A stretch of DNA of 6,128 nt, taken from the NCBI GenBank assembly GCA_030673005.1, contig DAOVFI010000153.1, positions 1 through 6,128 on the forward strand, read 5' to 3'. Under the pieces are notes generated by a model. The model made no database searches, had not been told where the DNA came from, and saw only the letters and a list, made by a program, of their open reading frames with translations. The DNA is from Planctomycetales bacterium (lineage in GTDB: Bacteria > Planctomycetota > Phycisphaerae > SM23-33). Positions 1-4,903 of this stretch are shown one piece after another. The position numbers and the translations under genes are program-made. Position 1 is the first letter of the stretch, and each line of letters opens with the position of its first letter.

Positions 1-184
1 CGAATTCCGTTACCCATCGCCCGACGAATCTGCTCCAACGCAATGACGGTTTTTTTTCGATACAAGACCACGTCGGGAATGCCGGCGTCCGTGCGACGGG
101 TCGGGTCGTCCGCCCCGGATTTTGGGAGGTACAAAACGCGATAGATCACAGAACCCAGGTGCGAAACTGGCCTTGCGCCCGAGT
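1..184 (-). pseudogene. IS701-family transposase fragment, partial at left edge
   Basis: The minus strand is open from the IS junction to the window edge. Its codons from about 158 down to 3 align without gaps to residues 144-195 of the transposase at 276-1580, with 25 of 52 residues identical by my hand count. Shared blocks include AGIPD, QIRR and NGI. This covers the segment just before the second catalytic Asp; the rest of the C-terminal part would lie beyond base 1. The roughly 10 codons between the homologous block and the IS junction do not match the family, and the N-terminal half, including the first catalytic Asp, is not found right of the IS. It is therefore a truncated copy of a divergent relative, not a duplicate of the neighbouring element. 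Whether the part outside the window is intact cannot be seen. Confidence 0.75.
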
Positions 185-201
185 CTAGTATGACAGCGCT
201 A
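185..201 (+). repeat. Left inverted repeat of the IS plus CTAG target duplication
   Basis: The 17 bases CTAGTATGACAGCGCTA are perfectly repeated in inverted orientation at 1633-1649. The first four bases (CTAG) are best read as the target-site duplication, leaving a 13-bp terminal repeat. Confidence 0.85.
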
Positions 202-275
202 CTTTTGCTCAAGTTATTGTAAAGCATGAGCCGATGTCTCTTCCAGAACGATTTGAACTTCAGGGAGAGTCGAAG

Positions 276-1580
276 ATGACAAGCGAACAAATTGCTACGC
301 TTCAGCCGGCATTGGTGATGTTACTGGAGAAATTTCGGCATTGTTTCAAGCGAGAGAAGACTTTGGTCTATTGGAAGAAGTACATCCTGGGTTTGATGGC
401 TGATTTGAAACGCAAAAGCATCGAGCCGATCGCATTGGCAGCCGAGGTGCCGGTGCGTACGCTCCAGGAATTCCTTGCAGACTTTCGCTGGGACCACCGA
501 CGAGCAGAGGATACGCTGCACCGCCTGGTTGCTGACAAACACGGTTGCGACAACGCCATCGGTGTTATTGACGCATCGAGCCATCCCAAGCAGGGACCCA
601 AGACACCGGGCGTTCAGAGGCAATGGTGCGGCCAGACCGGCAAGATAGACAACTGCGTGGTAGGCCAGCATTTGCTATACACCGACAATAATCCGACAAA
701 TCCCTTTAGTTGTGTGCTGGCAAGCGATCTGTTTTTGCCGTCCAGTTGGGACGCAGATCGGGATCGTTGCCGCCAGGCGGGTATTCCCGATGATGTAGTC
801 CATCGGACTAAATGGAAGATTGCCATAGATCAGATTCGACGGGTCATGTGCAACGGAATCCGCTTTTCGTATGTGGTTTTCGACGAAGATTACGGGCAAA
901 TTCCGGAGTTTTGGTTTTCGTTGGATCGAATGGGTCAGCGTGGCATTGGTGAGGTACGGAAAAACTTTCAATGCTGGGCCACGCCGCCGCAGTGTCGATC
1001 TCTTCGTGCCGAGCATGCACCTAAACGGGCAGATAATCTTGTGCAGCGTAGCCCTGTGTTCACAAAGCAGCCCTGGCAGAAGATAAAGATCAAGGATACG
1101 ACCCGCGGGGCCTCACGATGGAAGTTCAAGGCGGCCCGGGTACAGTTGACCAACGCTTCGGTAGGCAAATCGGTTCCGACGGATAGGCGCTATTGGCTGA
1201 TCGTTGCAAGATGTCTGAACAGTAGCGAGATTAAATACTTCGTCAGCAACGCCGAAGCGAAGGCAAGCCCGAAAAAACTGCTTCGGGTGGGTTTTGCCCG
1301 CTGGCATGTCGAGAAGTGGTTTGAACGCGCCAAGCAGGAGGCGGGCTTTGGGGCGTTTGAGGTTCGGACATATACCGGTTTGATCCGACACTGGCTGTCA
1401 TCTCGAATTGCGATGTATTTTTTGGGTTCTGAAACACAGAGGCTTCGGGGGGAAAAATCCGCGGATCACTCTGGAACAGGTAGCCGACGTGGCCAATACG
1501 CTGGCCGCCAAGATATGGCAGACATGGCCGCGATCGTGGGGTGCTTTACTGAAAAATTGCGAGTATTACCAGTGGCGTAA
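276..1580 (+). CDS. IS701-family DDE transposase, frameshifted near the C-terminus
   Basis: The protein (434 residues as read) should catalyse cut-and-paste transposition of its own IS by binding the terminal repeats. It has the DDE-fold landmarks of IS4-like families: Asp99 in VIDAS, the block GVQRQWCGQTGKIDNC at 112-127, Asp203 in VVFDEDYG, and a late motif around Arg342-x3-Glu346-x6-Lys353 that fits the Y-R-E-K signature. I start at ATG 276, which has AGGGAGAG six bases upstream; the in-frame ATG at 234 adds 14 residues with no such site. After RLRGE (residue 393) the frame loses family similarity and ends in 41 unrelated residues. The next forward frame continues with a convincing family C-terminus to 1635, so one extra A in the A5 run at 1453-1457 explains the break. 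The element is probably inactive unless slippage restores the frame. Confidence 0.85.
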   Translation: MTSEQIATLQPALVMLLEKFRHCFKREKTLVYWKKYILGLMADLKRKSIEPIALAAEVPVRTLQEFLADFRWDHRRAEDTLHRLVADKHGCDNAIGVIDASSHPKQGPKTPGVQRQWCGQTGKIDNCVVGQHLLYTDNNPTNPFSCVLASDLFLPSSWDADRDRCRQAGIPDDVVHRTKWKIAIDQIRRVMCNGIRFSYVVFDEDYGQIPEFWFSLDRMGQRGIGEVRKNFQCWATPPQCRSLRAEHAPKRADNLVQRSPVFTKQPWQKIKIKDTTRGASRWKFKAARVQLTNASVGKSVPTDRRYWLIVARCLNSSEIKYFVSNAEAKASPKKLLRVGFARWHVEKWFERAKQEAGFGAFEVRTYTGLIRHWLSSRIAMYFLGSETQRLRGEKSADHSGTGSRRGQYAGRQDMADMAAIVGCFTEKLRVLPVA

Positions 1581-1635
1581 CGAAATATCTTATCGAAGTC
1601 GGCGAAGGAAGGCCGAGATGCTCGATACTTCCTAG
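1453..1635 (+). pseudogene. Displaced C-terminal frame of the IS701 transposase
   Basis: This is the +1 frame relative to the upstream transposase. Reading RGE and then skipping one A of the A5 run gives NPRITLEQVADVANTLAAK and later YYQWRNEISYRSRRRK, ending with a stop at 1633-1635 in the right terminal repeat. The YxQxRN...SxRRK ending is the type expected at the end of IS701 transposases. It adds 59 residues for a restored length of about 452. It has no ribosome-binding site of its own, so it is the broken end of the upstream gene. Confidence 0.75.
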
Positions 1636-1649
1636 CGCTGTCATACTAG
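1633..1649 (-). repeat. Right inverted repeat of the IS plus CTAG target duplication
   Basis: This is the exact reverse complement of 185-201. The TAG at 1633-1635 within it is also the stop codon of the ancestral transposase frame, so the restored gene would end inside the terminal repeat. CTAG at 1646-1649 overlaps the first two bases of the neighbouring palindromic element. Confidence 0.85.
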
Positions 1650-1679
1650 GCTTTGTCTGAAAAGTATTTTTAGCCGCGT
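1648..1679 (+). repeat. Left terminal inverted repeat of the MITE-like element
   Basis: A 32-bp perfect inverted match to 1871-1902. It begins AGGCTTTGTCTGAAAAG and ends TTTTTAGCCGCGT. Its first two bases overlap the CTAG that flanks the IS. Confidence 0.9.
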
Positions 1680-1870
1680 CAGCGGCGTCTTTCTTAGCCA
1701 CGGGCGATAGCCCGTGGTTAAGGAAGTTGCGCCGCGCAAGCCCCGTTAGGGGCGCCTTAACGCTGTTGGTGTAACGTGTTACGGTTGAACAAGACGCCCC
1801 ATACGGGGCTTGGATATGTTAGGCCTTTCCTGTCCCCGGGCTGCCGCCCGGGGCTAAGAAAGGCGCCGCT

Positions 1871-1902
1871 ACGCGGCTAAAAATACTTTTCAGACAAAGC
1901 CT
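1871..1902 (-). repeat. Right terminal inverted repeat of the MITE-like element
   Basis: A perfect 32-bp reverse complement of 1648-1679. Bases 1903-1906 alone separate it from the trpE stop codon. No clear target duplication is visible around the pair. Confidence 0.9.
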
Positions 1903-1906
1903 GCGA

Positions 1907-3421
1907 CTATTCTCCGAATCCCGCCTCGGCTACTTCTATCGCCCGCAGCAGCGCCTTTGCCTTGTTGATGGTCTCGTCGTATTCGCGGGCGGGCACCGAG
2001 TCGGCGACGATGCCGGCGCCGACCTGCAAGTACACCTTGCCGCCCGTAACCACCATGGTCCGCAGGGCGATGCAGGTGTCCATGTTCCCGCCGAAATCGA
2101 CGTACCCTACCGCACCGGCGTATGGACCACGGCGGGAAGGCTCCAGTTCGTCGATGATCTCCATCGCGCGGACTTTCGGAGCGCCGCTGACGGTCCCGAC
2201 CGGAAGGGCCGCTCGCAGCGCGTCGAAGGCGGTCATTCCATCAGCCAGTTTTCCCTTGACGTCCGAGACGATGTGCATGACGTGGCTGTAGCGCTCGATT
2301 GTCATCAAGTCGGAAAGTTCGATGGTGTTCGGTTCAGCCACTATCCCGACGTCGTTGCGGGCAAGATCGACCAGCATCGTGTGCTCGGCCAGTTCCTTTT
2401 CGTCGGCGAGGAGTTCGGCCTCCAGGGCGGCGTCCTCCGCCTCAGTCGCGCCGCGCGGGCGCGTCCCGGCCAGCGGGCGTGACGTAACCACGCCGTCCTC
2501 GACCCGGCAGAGAATCTCCGGCGAAGAACCCACCAGCGTTACCTCCGGCATAGTCAGCAGGAACATGAAAGGCGAGGGGTTGACCACGCGAAGGGCGCGA
2601 TAGATGTCCAGCGGCGACGAATCGGTCGTTACCGACAGACGCTGCGAAAGGACTACCTGGAAGATGTCGCCGGCGCGGATGTATTCCTTGCATTTCTCGA
2701 CTGCCTGCTCGAATCGGCTGCGAGCGAAATTCGACTCGAAAGGCGCCTGCGGCAGGTGGTCGAGTGTTATCTCGCCGATCCCGATGCCGTTGATATTGCC
2801 GCCGCGAATCCGGTCGATAGTCCGTTCGATCGACTCGGTGGCGGCCCTGTAGGCTGCGCCGGGATCGTCGGCGACGTGTGCGTTGGAGACGACCTTTATG
2901 GTTTTGGAAACGTGGTCGAAGATGACCATCGTCCGGTACAATCCGAAACTCATGTCGGGCAGCGACCGGTCGTCGGGCGGGCCTTCGCCGAGCCGCTCGT
3001 AGTACCGCACCATGTCGTAGCCGGCGTACCCGACTATCCCGCCGGTGAACCTCGGCAGGCCCGGCAGATGGACCGGGCGGTGGGGCCTCATCAGTTCGGC
3101 CAGTTCGCTCAGCGGGTCGTCGGATTGTGTTTCTTCGCCTTTGCCGCCGCGTGGTGTAATTACGACGCGATCGCGCGTCGCGGTGAAGGTGATTTCCGGA
3201 TCGACCGCCACGAAGGAGTAGCGTGCAATCCGTTCGCCGCCGACGACGCTTTCCAGCAGGAATGCATTGCGCGCCGGCGCGAAGCCCTGCGGATAAGCCA
3301 GACGCTGAAACGCGCCGACCGGCGTCAGCGCATCGGCCAGAAGCTGGCGATACACGGGGACTGTGTTGGCCTTTTCGGTGAGGTTACAGAATTCCGTGAA
3401 GTTCGGATGGTAGTGTTTCAT
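1907..3421 (-). CDS. trpE: Anthranilate synthase component I (TrpE)
   Basis: TrpE converts chorismate and ammonia or glutamine-derived amide to anthranilate, the first committed step of tryptophan synthesis, normally with the glutamine amidotransferase TrpG in the cytosol. The 504-residue length is typical. The N-terminal domain carries LLES at 55-58, the motif of the tryptophan feedback pocket, so feedback inhibition is expected. The chorismate-binding domain shows AGDIFQVVLSQR (250-261), NPSPFMF (281-287), RPLAGTRPRG (315-324), HTMLVDLARND (347-357), SHVMHIVSDVKG (379-390), PVGTVSGAPKVRAMEII (407-423) and QVGAGIVADS (466-475). Full N-terminal similarity and LLES favour TrpE over PabB. ATG 3421 is chosen; the in-frame TTG at 3439 adds six residues without a ribosome-binding site. 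No trpG or other trp gene is adjacent, so its partner must lie elsewhere. The gene looks intact. Confidence 0.95.
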   Translation of the reverse strand: MKHYHPNFTEFCNLTEKANTVPVYRQLLADALTPVGAFQRLAYPQGFAPARNAFLLESVVGGERIARYSFVAVDPEITFTATRDRVVITPRGGKGEETQSDDPLSELAELMRPHRPVHLPGLPRFTGGIVGYAGYDMVRYYERLGEGPPDDRSLPDMSFGLYRTMVIFDHVSKTIKVVSNAHVADDPGAAYRAATESIERTIDRIRGGNINGIGIGEITLDHLPQAPFESNFARSRFEQAVEKCKEYIRAGDIFQVVLSQRLSVTTDSSPLDIYRALRVVNPSPFMFLLTMPEVTLVGSSPEILCRVEDGVVTSRPLAGTRPRGATEAEDAALEAELLADEKELAEHTMLVDLARNDVGIVAEPNTIELSDLMTIERYSHVMHIVSDVKGKLADGMTAFDALRAALPVGTVSGAPKVRAMEIIDELEPSRRGPYAGAVGYVDFGGNMDTCIALRTMVVTGGKVYLQVGAGIVADSVPAREYDETINKAKALLRAIEVAEAGFGE

Positions 3422-3504
3422 GTCATCACTCGCTATCAATGGGTAATTGTAATAGTAATCGGCGCAGAGCGCCCTTCATCTTAATAGGCCGAAGAATCCG
3501 CCCG

Positions 3505-3531
3505 CCTCAAAAGCAGGCCGATACCCCGGCC
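3505..3531 (-). terminator. Possible weak terminator between the small ORF and trpE
   Basis: On the minus strand GGCCG and CGGCC (3516-3520 and 3527-3531) form a 5-bp GC stem with a 6-base loop, followed by TGCTTTTGAGG. The stem is short and the T-run only four bases, so this is weak. It is placed to end the nucleotidyltransferase-HEPN transcript before trpE. The rest of 3422-3575 shows no tandem Trp codons, T-box or other leader that I recognise. Confidence 0.3.
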
Positions 3532-3575
3532 GAAACCATACCCACTGTCGCGCGAGATGCAACATGATGATTACA

Positions 3576-3719
3576 TTATAAGGCTATCGTCCGATTTTGC
3601 CAATAGTGAATCTCAATTTCCGAGCCGGTTGTGTGCGTAACGCGGTAGAGTACGCCGTCCCTGACGGCGAGATAGGCCATAACATCCTTCGGGCCGAAGA
3701 TGAGGCTGCTTTTGACCAT
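3576..3719 (-). CDS. Small hypothetical protein, 47 residues
   Basis: An ATG-to-TAA reading frame begins four bases after the stop of the HEPN-like gene (TGA-CAGG-ATG), a spacing typical of translational coupling. It starts MVKSSLIFGPKDVMAYL and ends HYWQNRTIAL. Composition is balanced and protein-like, with alternating hydrophobic stretches (GVLYRVTH and EIEIHYW) that could form a beta-hairpin. There is no signal peptide or membrane segment. I do not recognise the family. Its position suggests a third member of the nucleotidyltransferase-HEPN unit. It could instead be the preserved start of a larger decayed gene, or a chance frame. An internal ATG at residue 14 is an alternative start. Confidence 0.5.
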   Translation of the reverse strand: MVKSSLIFGPKDVMAYLAVRDGVLYRVTHTTGSEIEIHYWQNRTIAL

Positions 3720-3723
3720 CCTG

Positions 3724-4212
3724 TCAATCATTGTCGTCGTCGTTATTTTTTTTCTTCTGTTCAGGTTTTTTTGCCTGTCTTCTTGTTTTCCCGCTCAACT
3801 TGCTGCTAACTAATTTCACAAATTCGGTCGCCCTCTGAAATAAATTTCGTGCTTCCGTTTCCGTAATCAACCCGGCAACGTCATATATCGCCTGGTTTCG
3901 CTTGTTGCGCATTCGGTCAAAGTATGAAATTAATTCCTCGTAATTTTTCCCCATCGCAAGTCGCATGAAACTGAATGTGTTTTTATGTCCCTGGGCGCCG
4001 GCAGGGCGGTAACCCAGGGAGAACATATACGCCCGTGACGCCTGCAACACCGCATTGTACGCCACAGCGAAGCCCCAGTCCCAATCCTCGGCCATAATCT
4101 TCCGCGACGTCTTCAGGTCTCGCACCGCACGTTCCAAAGCCCGAGCGATCTCGGCCTGTGAAATTTGCTCCTTGCGGATTCGCCGGGACTTAAGCAGCCT
4201 GTCATACTTCAT
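3724..4212 (-). CDS. HEPN-like protein, probable partner of the adjacent nucleotidyltransferase
   Basis: A 162-residue, mainly helical protein. Residues 16-70 form a long paired-helix region (ALERAVRDLKTSRK, then DWDWGFAVAYNAVLQASRAYMFSLGYRP). A second helical region holds YFDRMRNKRNQAIYD at 97-111, the place of the HEPN active-site motif. HEPN toxins usually carry R-x4-6-H and cleave RNA; here Gln107 (after Asn106) stands where His would be expected, while Arg102, Arg105 and Tyr110 remain. Related HEPN groups with RN instead of RH exist, so this may be a subfamily trait. The C-terminus is disordered, basic then acidic (KKPEQKKKNNDDDND). The start codon lies inside the end of the nucleotidyltransferase gene (11-base overlap), implying coupled expression. 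By analogy with HepT/MntA it may be a toxin neutralised by AMPylation; this is inference. Confidence 0.75.
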   Translation of the reverse strand: MKYDRLLKSRRIRKEQISQAEIARALERAVRDLKTSRKIMAEDWDWGFAVAYNAVLQASRAYMFSLGYRPAGAQGHKNTFSFMRLAMGKNYEELISYFDRMRNKRNQAIYDVAGLITETEARNLFQRATEFVKLVSSKLSGKTRRQAKKPEQKKKNNDDDND

Positions 4213-4792
4213 CGGCGTTACCCATAATAGTGATCTTCTTTCCGGACAGAACCCTTCCTAGGAATCCGCCCTTTTCCTTCCGCCGCACGGCGAACTCATT
4301 TCGACTCAAGAGAGAGTAATTCACCGTCCTGCCCAGTTGTTCCTCAGCCTTCGCAATGGATCGGATAAGCGACATTTCCCCGACGTCACCGACAATCAAC
4401 AGGTCCACGTCGCTGGCGGCCGATGCCTCGCCGCTGGCCTGACTGCCGTAGATGAAGGCCAGGTCGATATTCCCCGACAGCGGTTCCATCGCCGCCCTCA
4501 CCACATCGACCAGACCGGCTGTCTTGACTATAAGCCCGTGCAATTCCTCGAAGATGGGAGATTCCGTATTGGCCTGATAATAGACTCGATTACCATCCGG
4601 GAAACGCTTGACACTTTCCGCATCCGCCACACCCGCCCGTTCGCGGCGACCCGTCCCAATCGCACAGCCCGTTCGACGGGCTATGTCCCGCATATACCAT
4701 CGTTCCTCCGGCGCCCCTAACAACAACGCCAGCACACGCTTGCGAACGTCAGGAAACAGCCAGTTAATCGGACTTTTTAAGTTCGTACTCAT
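4202..4792 (-). CDS. wHTH-nucleotidyltransferase (MNT-like), probable antitoxin
   Basis: A 196-residue two-domain protein. Residues 9-93 are a winged-helix region (NWLFPDVRKRVLALLLG, helix around YMRDIARRTG, wing GNRVYYQANTESP). Residues 108-190 are a minimal nucleotidyltransferase with FIYGSQASGEASAASDVDLL: Gly116-Ser117 bind nucleotide and Asp128/Asp130 hold metal. Where a third carboxylate is expected there is Asn158 (GRTVNYSLLS), so activity may be reduced or may differ. Around the recognition helix, TGRRERAGVADAESVKRF has Gly48, Arg52, Val55 and Ser60 where hydrophobic residues would be usual. ATG 4792 is chosen; a TTG at 4831 would place the start inside the -35 box. In MntA-type pairs this protein AMPylates the HEPN toxin. 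A transcriptional autorepressor role fits the wHTH and the repeats directly upstream. Confidence 0.8.
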   Translation of the reverse strand: MSTNLKSPINWLFPDVRKRVLALLLGAPEERWYMRDIARRTGCAIGTGRRERAGVADAESVKRFPDGNRVYYQANTESPIFEELHGLIVKTAGLVDVVRAAMEPLSGNIDLAFIYGSQASGEASAASDVDLLIVGDVGEMSLIRSIAKAEEQLGRTVNYSLLSRNEFAVRRKEKGGFLGRVLSGKKITIMGNADEV

Positions 4793-4831
4793 ATTGCGCA
4801 CGATTGTGCGCTTATTGCGCACGATTGTCAA
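4793..4831 (-). promoter_or_regulatory. Promoter with two direct-repeat operators for the nucleotidyltransferase-HEPN genes
   Basis: On the minus strand, TTGACA (4826-4831, perfect -35) is followed after exactly 17 bases by CACAAT (4803-4808, four of six matches to a -10). The 15-mer ACAATCGTGCGCAAT occurs twice, at 4814-4828 and 4793-4807, with a 21-bp period (two helical turns), and the copies cover the edges of both promoter boxes. Between them GTGCGC-AATAA-GCGCAC forms an inverted repeat. The ATG at 4792 follows directly, with no Shine-Dalgarno sequence, so transcription would begin within a few bases of the start codon. Binding by the downstream wHTH protein is an inference. Confidence 0.65.
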
Positions 4832-4903
4832 ACCTTATTTCCAGCACGTTCGCGCATCCGAGTGACCGCAAACACAACGACTACGCTACCCGGCCCGACC
4901 TAC

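Larger units (their letters stand above)
189..1645 (+). mobile_element. IS701-family insertion sequence, about 1457 bp
   Basis: The element carries one transposase gene bounded by matching inverted ends: TATGACAGCGCTA at 189-201 is the exact reverse complement of 1633-1645. CTAG flanks both sides (185-188 and 1646-1649). As I recall, the IS701 family makes 4-bp target duplications of type YTAR, which CTAG fits. Because CTAG is itself palindromic, the inverted match can also be read as 17 bp (185-201 with 1633-1649), so the exact boundary is inferred from family behaviour. Size and single-gene layout are normal for the family. Matching flanks and perfect ends indicate a fairly recent insertion, although the transposase now carries a frameshift. 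Confidence 0.85.
1648..1902. mobile_element. MITE-like nested palindromic element, non-coding
   Basis: This 255-bp stretch has no plausible gene and is almost entirely inverted repeat. The outer 32 bases are perfect (1648-1679 against 1871-1902), and the similarity runs for about 70 bases per arm with one indel and a few substitutions. Inside are paired hairpins: 1698-1717 and 1834-1853 (8-bp stems, 4-base loops), and 1740-1753 and 1796-1809 (GCCCC/GGGGC stems, 4-base loops). The palindrome GTAACGTGTTAC at 1771-1782 lies almost at the exact centre. Such an architecture suits a miniature element moved in trans or a REP/BIME-like structural repeat. I do not recognise the terminal sequence as belonging to a named family. 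Its right end is four bases from the trpE stop, so transcripts may terminate or be stabilised there. Confidence 0.7.

Noticed and set aside
1680..1870. CRISPR-like appearance of the repeated GC-rich hairpins downstream of the IS
   Set aside because: The repeats are inverted pairs around a centre, not direct repeats with unique spacers.
2756..3484. Long plus-strand open frame of 242 codons
   Set aside because: It lies antisense to trpE, which has unmistakable conserved motifs. The frame is open because of GC-biased third positions and its translation shows no recognisable domain.
3422..3575. Possible tryptophan attenuator or T-box before trpE
   Set aside because: No leader peptide with tandem Trp codons, no T-box-like specifier and no strong alternative stems are visible.
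4793..4831. TTG start at 4831 giving the nucleotidyltransferase a repeated TIVRN leader
   Set aside because: The repeated peptide is only the translation of the 21-bp-spaced operator repeats, and the TTG is part of the -35 hexamer. The ATG at 4792 begins where the wHTH domain begins.
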